From NCBI RefSeq assembly GCF_001555965.1, contig NZ_LSHX01000024.1, forward strand, positions 114,814-178,813: DNA of 64,000 bases, given 5' to 3'. Below are positions 36,227-45,219 of this stretch, in pieces. Position 1 is the first letter of the stretch; each line of letters begins with the position of its first letter. The notes beneath the pieces were generated by a model that saw nothing but the letters and a program-made list of their open reading frames with translations, was not told the origin of the DNA and ran no database searches. This DNA comes from Sphingomonas sp. CCH21-G11 (GTDB taxonomy: Bacteria; Pseudomonadota; Alphaproteobacteria; Sphingomonadales; Sphingomonadaceae). The position numbers and the translations under genes were made by a program.

Positions 36227-37120
36227 TCACCGCCATAATGCCCCCCCGCAGTCGCGAATATAGGCGACGGCGCGCGGCGACAGCGGATTTCGCCGTGGCC
36301 GGTCGGAACGGGCCAGCCATCGGACGAACCGTGCGATCGCCGTGCCGATACTCACCTGTCCCTTCACGCGGTAGGCGATGTAGGGCGTGAACAGAAGATA
36401 GTTGGCCAGGATGTGCGGGAACGGCATGTGCAGCCAGGACATGATGTACTTGTTGACCAGCCGGTCGGTCTGCACCGCGCGCGTCGGCCGCCGCCCGGAC
36501 GGATGTTCAAGCTCCTCGACCACCACGGCGGGCGAATAGCGGATGGTCCAGCCGGCATTGATCAGCCGGTAGGAAAGCTCGATTTCCTCCAGCCCATAGA
36601 AGAACTGGTCCGAAAACCCGCCCACCGCCCGGATTGCGGCGGTGCGAAAACCGACACAACCGCCGACGAATCGAAAGGTCATGAATTCGCGATCCAGGTC
36701 GACGTCCTTGCGGGTGTGCGGGATCAGGTCGACCCGGCGCGTATCCGCGCCGCGGACATGCTTGGCGATCGTGACCGCGCCAAGCCGGGGATCGGCGTCG
36801 AACAGGGCGCCAAACACCGCCAGCGGATCACTGCTTTCCACCAGAACATCATCGTCGAGCACGATGACGATGTCACCTTGTGCCGCAGCGATGCCGATGT
36901 TCCGCGCTGACACACCCTTGTTCACGCCGTCCCAGAAATACCGGGTCGCCGCGAAACCTTCGAGCAGCCGTTCACGGTCGGCGCGATCCGGGTTGTTGTC
37001 GACCAGCAGGACTTCGTAATCGGCCCGCGCCGCCACCTTTTCGCGGAGTCGCGCCAGCGTCTCCGCGAGCACCGGGTCGCGCGCGAAGGTCAGGATAACG
37101 ATTGAAAAACGCGGAGTCAT
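36227..37120 (-). CDS. family 2 glycosyltransferase
   Basis: 297 residues. FSIVILTFARDPVLAETLARL and LLVDNNPDRADRERLL form the nucleotide-binding part, VIVLDDDVLVESSDP is the metal-binding motif, and GGFSDQFFYGLEEIELSYRL is the acceptor-side ED region. It is soluble or peripheral, with a hydrophobic patch (FPHILANYLLFTPYIAYRV) at about 245-265 that may touch the membrane. I start at the ATG at 37120; a TTG at 37126 is also possible. It diverges from the acyltransferase at 37240. It likely adds one sugar of the repeat unit. Confidence 0.88.
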   Translation of the reverse strand: MTPRFSIVILTFARDPVLAETLARLREKVAARADYEVLLVDNNPDRADRERLLEGFAATRYFWDGVNKGVSARNIGIAAAQGDIVIVLDDDVLVESSDPLAVFGALFDADPRLGAVTIAKHVRGADTRRVDLIPHTRKDVDLDREFMTFRFVGGCVGFRTAAIRAVGGFSDQFFYGLEEIELSYRLINAGWTIRYSPAVVVEELEHPSGRRPTRAVQTDRLVNKYIMSWLHMPFPHILANYLLFTPYIAYRVKGQVSIGTAIARFVRWLARSDRPRRNPLSPRAVAYIRDCGGALWR

Positions 37121-37239
37121 CGACAATGACCGGCCTCTGCCTGCTCACTGCGCGCGAGCCCTAGCTTGTTGCAACTGCGAACGCAATTGTGCCACCCCGG
37201 CGCATCAGAGGCCGGGATAGAGGGATTCTGCCGACCGCC

Positions 37240-38340
37240 ATGCCAGCCGCCGACCGCACGATCCGCAACCTCCAGGCATTGCGCGCGGTCGCCGCGTTCA
37301 TGGTCGTGCTGTATCATGCGCGCCTGCTCACCCCGTTCGGTCAGCGGGTGTCGTTCGATTTCGGCAATGCAGGCGTCGACATCTTCTTCCTGATCAGCGG
37401 CTTCATCATCGCGCACGTGACGCGTGGCGATGCACCCGAAAGCGGTTTCGTCTTTCTGCTGAAGCGGGCGATCCGCGTCATCCCGCTCTACTGGCTGCTG
37501 ACGCTCGCGCTGTTCGCGGCTGCCCAGGTGGCGCCGCAGCTGGCCGGCAGTGGCGGCAAGCCGGGCGTCGTCGAGCTGGCGAAATCGCTGCTGTTCGTCC
37601 CCTATGTCGATGCGAGCGGCGAGCGGCACCCCATCTTGTTCATGGGCTGGACGCTCAACTACGAAATCTTCTTCTACCTGCTCGGCGGCGCAGCGTTGAT
37701 GTTGCGGCGCGAAATCGCCCGGATCGCCGCGATCAGCGCGGTGTTGGGGGCGCTCGTTCTTGCCGGCTTCGTCCTGCGTCCGGAAGGCGCGATCCTCGCG
37801 ACCTATACCGACCTGCTGATGATCGAATTCGCCATCGGCATGTGGCTGAACCTGGCCTTTCGCCGCACGCCGATGCGCGCGAGCGGGCGCGGTTACCGAC
37901 TGGCCAGCATGGCCCTGTGCATCGCCGGCATGGCGCTGTTGATCGCGGGCGATTATTTCTGGCCCGGGCTGGTCCGCGAAGTGAAGTGGGGGGTGCCCGC
38001 GATGATGATCGTCGGCGGCGCGCTGGCGCTCGAACATGGCGGCGCGACCGCGCGTTCGCGCGCGCTGATGCTGATGGGCGAGGCGAGCTACGCGGTTTAT
38101 CTGACACACGCCTTCGTCATCAAGGCGGTCAGTATCGCACTGGGCCTGGCCGGCCTCGCAACGATGTCGTGGGGGCCGTCGGTATTGATCCTGCTCGGCG
38201 TCTACGCGCTCGTCGCGGCGGTGGGGATCGCGGTCCACCTGGCAATCGAAAAGCCGTTGACGCAGGGGCTGCGCGCACGCGCGCTCCGCGACCCTCCCGC
38301 GCCCGCGTCGCGCGCACGCACCGAAGCAGCGGGAAGCTAA
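37240..38340 (+). CDS. acyltransferase 3 family membrane protein
   Basis: 366 residues with about ten helices. NLQALRAVAAFMVVLYHARL places the conserved His after the first helix. DFGNAGVDIFFLISGFII and RAIRVIPLYWLLTLALFA are strong OafA/NodX signatures. GMWLNLAFRRTP and SYAVYLTHAFVIKAV follow. It should transfer an acyl group to a saccharide at the membrane. The ATG at 37240 places the first helix correctly; an upstream ATG at 37189 would add a basic tail. The paralogue at 42942-44000 is clearly related in its opening segments (QALRAVAAFM / QYLRALAAII). Confidence 0.9.
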   Translation: MPAADRTIRNLQALRAVAAFMVVLYHARLLTPFGQRVSFDFGNAGVDIFFLISGFIIAHVTRGDAPESGFVFLLKRAIRVIPLYWLLTLALFAAAQVAPQLAGSGGKPGVVELAKSLLFVPYVDASGERHPILFMGWTLNYEIFFYLLGGAALMLRREIARIAAISAVLGALVLAGFVLRPEGAILATYTDLLMIEFAIGMWLNLAFRRTPMRASGRGYRLASMALCIAGMALLIAGDYFWPGLVREVKWGVPAMMIVGGALALEHGGATARSRALMLMGEASYAVYLTHAFVIKAVSIALGLAGLATMSWGPSVLILLGVYALVAAVGIAVHLAIEKPLTQGLRARALRDPPAPASRARTEAAGS

Positions 38341-38369
38341 GCGCACCGACGGACGCCCGCAACCGCGAG

Positions 38370-40091
38370 CTAGGTGCGCGCGATCGGTTCGAACTCGAAG
38401 CGGATTTCCATGTGGTCGCCCTGTGGGCGGCAGCGAAGCTCGTGCGCGTCTTCCACCACATTGTAGCGGCGCGACCATTGGCCGGGCACGATTTCGAGCG
38501 TGCCGCCGATGACGGTCATCCGCACGCGATGTGCGGTGCCGACCAGTTCGACACCATCGGCACCGTGCGCACCGATCCGCCAGGCGTCGGGGACCAGCAG
38601 CCGCGTCATCCGTTCGCCCGCGCCGCGATCCCAGCGGTCGCGCAGCGACAGCCCGTCCGGAGTCAGCACGACCTCGCGCGCGACACCGATTCCGGCAAAT
38701 TCCAGCGCGCCCGATGCCGATTGCATCGCGCCGTCGGTGGCGAGCAGCCGCGCCGCCGCGCGCCGGCCGACCTTGAACGAGCCGAGATATTCGACCGGCT
38801 TTTCGCCGACGATCATCGGGCCATTGTGCCGATCCCAGGCGCGCAACCGGTCGCGCTCCGCCCCGGCGGAATAGCGGTAGGTTCCGGGGTCGACGATCAA
38901 CCGCTCGCTGCCCAGGCTGACCTCGACGCTCAGGAAATCGGCGTGACCATGCCCCGGATTGCTGTCGATGCCGATCGGCCCGGCATCGAACAGGACGACA
39001 GCCGCGCCGGAGGCCAGCCGGACATAACCGGCATCGCGCATCGCATGAAAAGCGGGCGGCGCGATGGCGGGCACGACCACCGGCGCGGGCGGCACCTCGT
39101 CGAACCAGCCATCGTTCATCATCGACGGATGGCCGTCGCCCAGGCACAACGCGGCGAAGGCGGTTTCGACCGCGGCGAGCCGGTCCGCAAGCAGCGCGCG
39201 CTGGGCCGGCGTCCACAGATCGACAGCGGACAGCACCCGCAGACTCTGGACGCACAATCCCTGATACATCGGACAGCGCTCTCGCTGGACGCCGTCATCA
39301 CCAAAGGAATCCCGCACGATCGCATCGAACTGGCCGCGCAATGCGCGTGCGACCCCGTCGGGCATCTGGCCCGCCGCCAGCGCATAGAGCGCCAGCGCCG
39401 ACAGGTTGCGCTCAAGATGATTGCAGCCGAGCTCGGTCTCGAGGTTGCGCAGCAGATAGGCGACCTGCACGCGCAGAAACCGCTCGACCACCTGCCATGC
39501 CGGGGTGCCGACCAGTGCGCGGGGCAGCCGGATCAACGTCGCGGCCAGCGCCAGCGTGCGCTGCGACACGGCATAGGGGTGCCACAATTCGCCGAAGTCC
39601 GCGCGGCTTTCGAAGCGTGCGGCTGCATCAAAGCCCGTGACGAGTTCGGCGGCGAATGCCAGCCCCTCGGCCGGCTGGGCGTCGGCGACCGCGCAGACAT
39701 AGCCCATGAACGCCAGGTTGGACCGCCACAGTTGATGGTTTCCCTCATCCATCGCGATCCGCCAGTCGATCGCCCCGACCCCGCCGAAATCATGCGTGCG
39801 ATTGAGGAAAGTGAATCGCCCGGCCAGGCACTGCGGCACATTCTTCGCGTGCTTGGCACCGAAAAAGGTCGCGACCGTCGCAGCGGCCGCCCGCGCCGCC
39901 GGCGACGGTGCAGCGGCGATCGCGGGCAGTGCCGCCGCCTCGCGCGCCAGAACCGCCCGATAGGCCGTCGCGCGTCGCGGAACCCACCGGTCGCGCACGC
40001 GCCGGCGCAAATGCCCGAGCAGCATGTGTGGCGGTACGTACGCGATGGCGCGTGCCGCAATGGTAAGGCGGTCGAATCGCGAGCGGTTCAT
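38370..40091 (-). CDS. heparinase II/III-family polysaccharide lyase-like protein
   Basis: 573 residues. An (alpha/alpha) toroid-like N-terminal region (HQLWRSNLAFMGYV, HLERNLSALALYALAAG) is followed by the beta-sandwich with the family hallmark GHGHADFLSVEVSLGSERL and VDPGTYRYS, which supply the metal and lyase residues. No signal peptide is evident, so it may act in the cytoplasm or be exported by an unusual route. It begins two bases after the stop of the alginate-lyase-family gene (TGACCATG), so the two are a coupled pair. It probably cleaves uronic-acid-containing polymer, consistent with ugd in the same locus. Confidence 0.86.
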   Translation of the reverse strand: MNRSRFDRLTIAARAIAYVPPHMLLGHLRRRVRDRWVPRRATAYRAVLAREAAALPAIAAAPSPAARAAAATVATFFGAKHAKNVPQCLAGRFTFLNRTHDFGGVGAIDWRIAMDEGNHQLWRSNLAFMGYVCAVADAQPAEGLAFAAELVTGFDAAARFESRADFGELWHPYAVSQRTLALAATLIRLPRALVGTPAWQVVERFLRVQVAYLLRNLETELGCNHLERNLSALALYALAAGQMPDGVARALRGQFDAIVRDSFGDDGVQRERCPMYQGLCVQSLRVLSAVDLWTPAQRALLADRLAAVETAFAALCLGDGHPSMMNDGWFDEVPPAPVVVPAIAPPAFHAMRDAGYVRLASGAAVVLFDAGPIGIDSNPGHGHADFLSVEVSLGSERLIVDPGTYRYSAGAERDRLRAWDRHNGPMIVGEKPVEYLGSFKVGRRAAARLLATDGAMQSASGALEFAGIGVAREVVLTPDGLSLRDRWDRGAGERMTRLLVPDAWRIGAHGADGVELVGTAHRVRMTVIGGTLEIVPGQWSRRYNVVEDAHELRCRPQGDHMEIRFEFEPIART

Positions 40092-40093
40092 GG

Positions 40094-41182
40094 TCAAGGT
40101 CGCGGCGTCGCCGTCGTGTGCGAGGCGAGCAGCGTGATGTCGCCACCGATTTCCGCGTTTACCAAGGGGCGATGCGTCAGGATCGCGCCGCCACCCGGCT
40201 CGCCCGGAAACCGCCGACCGTAATATTCGTACCACGCGACCATCTGGCCAAAAAATGCCCCGCGCGGGTCGACAAAGGGCAGCTGCTTCGCGCCCGACAG
40301 CGACGCCATGCGCGACGGATCGCCGATGCTTCCGGTCGCAAAGCGCACCAGCCGCCGCAACGCACCGCCATGATCGCGATACAGATCGACGCGATCGATC
40401 AACGCCAGTTCTGCGGTCATCACCAGCGGGGTCGCCGCGTAGAGATGATAGTGGCGAGCGCGTTCGCCGCGTGCCAGTTCGAGCGGCAGCGCGCCCTCTG
40501 CATTGACCTGTGCCAGCCCGATCCGCGCCGACGCCAGCGCCCAGTCGCGCAGGCCGCGATCCTGCGTCACCCGCCCGACCGCCATGGCCGCGAGTCCGGC
40601 CCAGTAGCGGTGATTGTTGCGCGCGGTCGTGTTGGTCAGTCCGTCGTGATGGCGGCGCAGATCGTCAGCCATCCGCGCGAACCAGGCGAGGATGCGCGGA
40701 CGCGGATCGTCCCCCGCGATCTCCAGCCGGGCCACCTGCGCATAGGCGAGCGCCCAGCCCGACAGATTGACCGCGCGCACGAACTGCGCGTCATGGGTCA
40801 GCATTCGCTGCATGGCGTCGGCGCGCGCCCATTGGTCGAGCCAGCGCAGCACGCACGCGCCCGATGCCGTGTCGCGCCCCTGGCTGCGGACGTAGCGGTT
40901 GGCATAGGTCGCAGTGCGACGGGTCAGATCGACCAGCGGGGCAATCTGCGCGCGCCGGATCGCCTCGCGTGCGTCGTCCACCTTGGAAAAGGTCGCGTCG
41001 CCCGTCTGGTAACTGGTCTGATTGGCCAGCGCGATCAGGGGTTCTGGCGCGGCGGCGCATGCGACATGGTGTGCGAGAATGCGGCCGGCCGGTGATGGCG
41101 CGACGGCCGCTTCTGCGGTAGGTGCGGCCAATACGGCCGACAGCCCCGCTACGACCATGCGGGTACTCAGATGCAACGCCAT
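40094..41182 (-). CDS. secreted alginate-lyase-family protein
   Basis: 362 residues with a signal peptide (MALHLSTRMVVAGLSAVLAA, cleavage after TAEA). The catalytic-type motif NNHRYWAGLAAMAVGRVT resembles the NNHSYWAA motif of AlgL-type (PL5-like) lyases. WDQWARADAMQRM-like helices and a conserved tyrosine/histidine pair (ARHYHLYAA) follow. Enzymes of this family remove misplaced uronan from the periplasm during export. The start at 41182 discards an upstream frame of odd composition. It is coupled to the heparinase-like gene, and its promoter region is shared with the Wzy-like gene at 41367. Confidence 0.83.
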   Translation of the reverse strand: MALHLSTRMVVAGLSAVLAAPTAEAAVAPSPAGRILAHHVACAAAPEPLIALANQTSYQTGDATFSKVDDAREAIRRAQIAPLVDLTRRTATYANRYVRSQGRDTASGACVLRWLDQWARADAMQRMLTHDAQFVRAVNLSGWALAYAQVARLEIAGDDPRPRILAWFARMADDLRRHHDGLTNTTARNNHRYWAGLAAMAVGRVTQDRGLRDWALASARIGLAQVNAEGALPLELARGERARHYHLYAATPLVMTAELALIDRVDLYRDHGGALRRLVRFATGSIGDPSRMASLSGAKQLPFVDPRGAFFGQMVAWYEYYGRRFPGEPGGGAILTHRPLVNAEIGGDITLLASHTTATPRP

Positions 41183-41366
41183 ACTCCCGTTCCCCTCGCT
41201 GGAGACCCAATGCCCGGCCTCATTAGCCAAGGAGATCGCCCGGGTCACGACCGATCTTGTGCAAGTGCGAAAGGATGTGGGATAAACCCGATGGACGCCG
41301 GTCAATGCCGTACGGGCGCTTCACTGCCCGAAGGGACCGGTCCGGAATGATGACGGAAGTGACGAA

Positions 41367-42731
41367 ATGATCGTTTCGACTGCTGGTCCAGGAGCACCGC
41401 GTCCGGCGCGGCCGTCGACGGCGCTCGTGTTGCACGGCGGATCGGCACGGCGCGGCGAGGGCGCGGGAACGGCGGCACAGCGCGCGACGCTCTATGCGTT
41501 CGCCGCGATGCTCTTCACGCTCATCGTCCTGCAGAAATTCGGGGTTCCGGCCGCCGGCACGGTTGCGAGCTTCAGCCTGATCGGCTTTTCGCTGTCGCAT
41601 CTCTATCTGGTCTTCCGGGGGGTATTGAAGCTCAATCCGGTCCGCCTGATCCTGTATTCGCTGTTTCTGGTGAGCGCGATCGTCAGCCAGTTCTTCGCGA
41701 CGCTGCCGCCGTCGTTCCCCAGCCTGTTGCTGGTCGCGCTGATCTATTTCATTTGCTGTTTCGAGATTCAGTGCAGCAGGGAAACCTATCTAAAATGCCT
41801 CTCGATGTTCCAGAACGCGATCGTCGGGGTATGCGGCCTGACGCTGCTCCAGCACGCCATCCAGATCGTATGGTCGGCGGATTACTGGATCAATCTGGAC
41901 GAGCTTATTCCGCCATCCTTTCGATACGTGCAGTTCGTCTATCTTCAGCCGCTTGAATGGGGTTCGAGGTTCTACAAGCCCAACGCCTATTTCTTTCTGG
42001 AAGTGTCGATCCTCTCGCAATTCGTCGGGATGGCGCTGCTTATCGAGGTAATCTGGTTCCAGCGGCTGTGGCGCCTGGCGCTGTACAGCGTGGTCATGCT
42101 GTCGGCATTTGCCGGCACCGGGCTGTTGCTCGTCCTGTCGGCGATGCCGCTGGTCCTGCTCCGCACGTCGCCGCGGGTCGCGGGCCTGCTGGCGGCGGCA
42201 CTGCTGATCCTGCCCCCGGCGGTCTTTCTGTCGGGCTGGTACGAGGCGGTCCAGCATCGCATCACCGAACTGAACCGACCGAATACCAGCGGCAACCAGC
42301 GGTTCGTCGCCCCCGTCATCGAAATGCGCGAATTCTACAAGCGACCGGAAGCGATCTATTCGGGGAAGGGTGCGGGCAACATCCTTCAGAACCCGGACAT
42401 CGTGTGGTGGTCGCTCGCCAAGGTCAGCGTCGAATATGGCCTGATCTCGACGGTGCTGTTCCACATCTTCCTGATCCACATGCTGTTCTCGCGAACGCCG
42501 ACGCGACGGCTTGCGCTCGGGTTGCTGGTGTCGTTCGTGTTCCTCAACGGGTCGTTGGCGGTGCCGGTCAACGGCTTCATCTGTTACCTGCTCGCCGGGC
42601 TGCTGCGCCCCGACCTTTCGATCCGGCGCCTCAATCCGGGCGGCCTGTGGGCCACCGCATTCGACCCTAGACGCTACGACCAGGACGGCGTGGCGCGCGG
42701 GTCGATTCCGCAGCGCAGCGCAACCGGCTAG
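41367..42731 (+). CDS. polytopic membrane protein, probable exopolysaccharide polymerase (Wzy-like)
   Basis: 454 residues with 10-11 helices and a longer basic N-terminus. The central loop contains QPLEWGSRFYKPNAYFFLEV, a typical RFY/EPS-polymerase signature, and ELNRPNTSGNQRFVAPVIEM. The C-terminal half has SGKGAGNILQNPDIVWWSL followed by VSVEYGLISTVLFHIF. It resembles O-antigen polymerase/ligase proteins in layout rather than sequence. It is the third such gene, and by position (own promoter region, opposite the lyases) a candidate main polymerase. The start is the ATG at 41367; later in-frame ATGs are possible. Confidence 0.72.
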   Translation: MIVSTAGPGAPRPARPSTALVLHGGSARRGEGAGTAAQRATLYAFAAMLFTLIVLQKFGVPAAGTVASFSLIGFSLSHLYLVFRGVLKLNPVRLILYSLFLVSAIVSQFFATLPPSFPSLLLVALIYFICCFEIQCSRETYLKCLSMFQNAIVGVCGLTLLQHAIQIVWSADYWINLDELIPPSFRYVQFVYLQPLEWGSRFYKPNAYFFLEVSILSQFVGMALLIEVIWFQRLWRLALYSVVMLSAFAGTGLLLVLSAMPLVLLRTSPRVAGLLAAALLILPPAVFLSGWYEAVQHRITELNRPNTSGNQRFVAPVIEMREFYKRPEAIYSGKGAGNILQNPDIVWWSLAKVSVEYGLISTVLFHIFLIHMLFSRTPTRRLALGLLVSFVFLNGSLAVPVNGFICYLLAGLLRPDLSIRRLNPGGLWATAFDPRRYDQDGVARGSIPQRSATG

Positions 42732-42941
42732 CGCGGGGCGCGGGGTTCCGTTTCATCGGAACGGGTCGGCGCTCGCCCGCTTCGCGGTGAACGGTGTCGG
42801 GTTCAGGTCGGGAAGCCCGCGCGGTGCGGCCCGAGCGGCTGCCATCCCCCCGGCGATCCGCTATTGCCCGCGAGATGGCAGCCGAACATCGCGCGGTTGC
42901 CCAGGCGCGTTCGCCTGAACAGGGTTGAGAGGTCGGCGTAG

Positions 42942-44000
42942 ATGACCCAGTCCAAACCGAAGCAATTCGTGTCGGTCCAGTATCTCCGCGCACTGGCGGC
43001 GATCATCGTCATCCTGCACCACGCGCGGAACCCCCGGCCGTGGCTGTTCAACCCGGTGCCCGACCTGGGCATCGGCCAGGCGGGCGTGGACATCTTCTTC
43101 ATCATCAGCGGGTTCATCATGTATGAATCGGCGCGCGGCGAGGCACCGGCGGAATTCGTACGGCGACGGATCGTCCGCGTGGTGCCGCTCTACTGGATCG
43201 CGACCCTCCTGACGTTGCTGGTCGCGGCGGGCTCCCCGCTGACCTGGGACGGAAGGATCCTCGGCGATCTCGTCCAGTCGCTGCTGTTCATCCCGCATTA
43301 CAATCTGGAGCATCCCGATCGGATCTGGCCGGTGCTGATCCCCGGCTGGACGCTCAATTTCGAGATGTTCTTCTATCTGCTGTTCGCGATCGCGATCGCG
43401 ACCCGCCGGCTGCTCGTCTCGATCAGCGCGACGCTTTGCGCGCTTGTCGCGGCCGGGCTCGCATTCCGGTTCGAGAACCCCATCCTGCTGACCTATACCG
43501 ATCCGCTGATCGCCGAGTTTTTGATGGGGATCCTGTTGGCGCGCTATCGCGAAAAGCTGGCGCATCCGCCGGCGATGCTGCTGTTGCCGGTCGGGATCGC
43601 GGCACTGGCGGCAAGCGCCGCCGTGATGGGCCCGCGCGTCCTGTCCTGGGGACTGCCTGCATTCGCAATCGTGGCGGGCGCGCTGGCGGTCGAGGCCAAT
43701 CACCGGCTGCCGCGCGTGCCGCTGCTGTCACATCTGGGCGACGCGAGCTATTCGATCTACCTGTTTCAGATCATCGTGGTCGCTGGAATGGGACGCGTGC
43801 TCCGGCTGTTGCCGCTTACCGGTCCGGTGCAGTTCGCGGCGATGGTCCTCGGCAGCCTGGGTGGCGCAATCGTGATCGGGCTGATCGCGCACCATGCGAT
43901 CGAGCGCCCGCTCCACCGCGTGCTCAATCGTCGACGCAGGCGCCCCGCGCCGGAAAGCGCCCCGCCGCACGTTGCACCAGTCAGCCTGACCGCGCGTTGA
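42942..44000 (+). CDS. acyltransferase 3 family membrane protein
   Basis: 352 residues. FVSVQYLRALAAIIVILHHARNP (with the histidine pair), GIGQAGVDIFFIISGFIMYE, RRIVRVVPLYWIATLLTLL and GWTLNFEMFFYLLFAIAI match the acyltransferase-3 pattern closely. The C-terminal SYSIYLFQIIVVAGMGRVL is also typical. Its stop lies in a 20-base overlap with the convergent glycosyltransferase gene. It is a paralogue of 37240-38340, so the two may acylate different sugars, or the same sugar with different acids. Confidence 0.9.
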   Translation: MTQSKPKQFVSVQYLRALAAIIVILHHARNPRPWLFNPVPDLGIGQAGVDIFFIISGFIMYESARGEAPAEFVRRRIVRVVPLYWIATLLTLLVAAGSPLTWDGRILGDLVQSLLFIPHYNLEHPDRIWPVLIPGWTLNFEMFFYLLFAIAIATRRLLVSISATLCALVAAGLAFRFENPILLTYTDPLIAEFLMGILLARYREKLAHPPAMLLLPVGIAALAASAAVMGPRVLSWGLPAFAIVAGALAVEANHRLPRVPLLSHLGDASYSIYLFQIIVVAGMGRVLRLLPLTGPVQFAAMVLGSLGGAIVIGLIAHHAIERPLHRVLNRRRRRPAPESAPPHVAPVSLTAR

Positions 44001-45219
44001 TCGTCGCAAACAGGTCGACGATCACGCGGCCGCGATCGCGCCAGTCGAAGGCACCGTCGCATGCCGCGAAGGCGCTTTCCTGAAACGCATTCAGGCGCGG
44101 CAGGTCATCGACAAGCGCCACCGCCAGTCGCGCGAGTTCGGGGAGCGTCGGCGCTTCGGCGAAGTCGCGATCGGCCGCCAGCGGCAGGCCGTCGATCGCG
44201 CCGTCAAGTCCCGCCAGCGGCACGCGCGCGAAGACGAGATCGAGCAGGCGGAGCTTGACTCCGCGCCCGACGAAATCGGGGATGACGCCCAGCCGGCAGG
44301 TCTGGAGATGCGCCACGAGATCGTCGACATAGCCGCGGATCGTGACTTCGGGAAAACGCTGCGCGATATCGTCGCGCAGGCCCGCGTCGAGCGCGCCGAT
44401 GACTTCCATCTCGACCCCGGCCGCCGCGATGATCGCCGCCGATTCCGCCAGCCACCGCAGCAGCACCTGTTGCTTCTGCTGAGATCCGCGCCCGCCCAGC
44501 AACGCGATGCGGCGCGGGACCGATGCGTCGATGACACGCGCGGCGACGCGCGGCCCGGCATAGCCGGGCGTGGTCGTGACGAAGCGCTTGTCGGGTGCCT
44601 GACGGGCATAGAGCGCGGCTTCGGAAGGGTTGATGACACTGATCGCGTCGCTTGCCGCCACCACGCGCTGTTCCCAACGGGCGACTTTCGCACCGTCGAC
44701 GCGCAGCGCCGCCTGACGCAGCGCCCCGCCGCCATAGGCGCGGTACTTCTCGGCACGCGCCTCCGCCTCGAACTCGTGCGACAGATAGAGCACCGGCAGC
44801 CTGCGACCCGCGCGGCGCTGCCCATCGATCGCGGCGAGCGCGTGCGCACTGCCGAGATGATCGAGCACGACCCCGTCCCACGCTTCGCGCAGCAGCCGAT
44901 CGAGCGTGGCCCGATAGGCCGGCGTCGCGCCGCGCCACACGATGTTCGGCATGGCCGAAGCGAGCGATCGCGCCGACGCCGCGCGAGCGCGCGGTACGAT
45001 GCGCCAGTGCACGCCGTGCGCGTCGAACGATCCCGGCTCGACGGCACCGTTGCTCGCCGCGAGCACCGTCACATCGGCGGCCTGACCCAGCGATTCGATG
45101 ACGCCGGCCGAATAGACCATGTCGCCGCCGGTCGCGGGCAGATAGGGATAAGTGCGGGTGAGATAGAGCAGACGCGGCTTTCGTGTGCCGGAAGCGTCGG
45201 TGGAACCGGGACCCATCAT
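43981..45219 (-). CDS. glycosyltransferase, GT4-like
   Basis: 412 residues. RLLYLTRTYPYLPATGGDMVYS is the classic N-terminal start of retaining GT4 enzymes (glycine-rich after the first strand). LYLSHEFEAEARAEKYRAYG and SVINPSEAALYARQ lie mid-protein. The C-terminal domain has IALLGGRGSQQKQQVLL and RGVKLRLLDLVFARVPLAG. It probably adds a sugar to the undecaprenyl-linked unit. The ATG at 45219 overlaps the flippase stop (ATGA), so glycosyltransferase and flippase are translationally coupled. The 3' end overlaps the convergent acyltransferase by 20 bases. Confidence 0.87.
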   Translation of the reverse strand: MMGPGSTDASGTRKPRLLYLTRTYPYLPATGGDMVYSAGVIESLGQAADVTVLAASNGAVEPGSFDAHGVHWRIVPRARAASARSLASAMPNIVWRGATPAYRATLDRLLREAWDGVVLDHLGSAHALAAIDGQRRAGRRLPVLYLSHEFEAEARAEKYRAYGGGALRQAALRVDGAKVARWEQRVVAASDAISVINPSEAALYARQAPDKRFVTTTPGYAGPRVAARVIDASVPRRIALLGGRGSQQKQQVLLRWLAESAAIIAAAGVEMEVIGALDAGLRDDIAQRFPEVTIRGYVDDLVAHLQTCRLGVIPDFVGRGVKLRLLDLVFARVPLAGLDGAIDGLPLAADRDFAEAPTLPELARLAVALVDDLPRLNAFQESAFAACDGAFDWRDRGRVIVDLFATINARSG

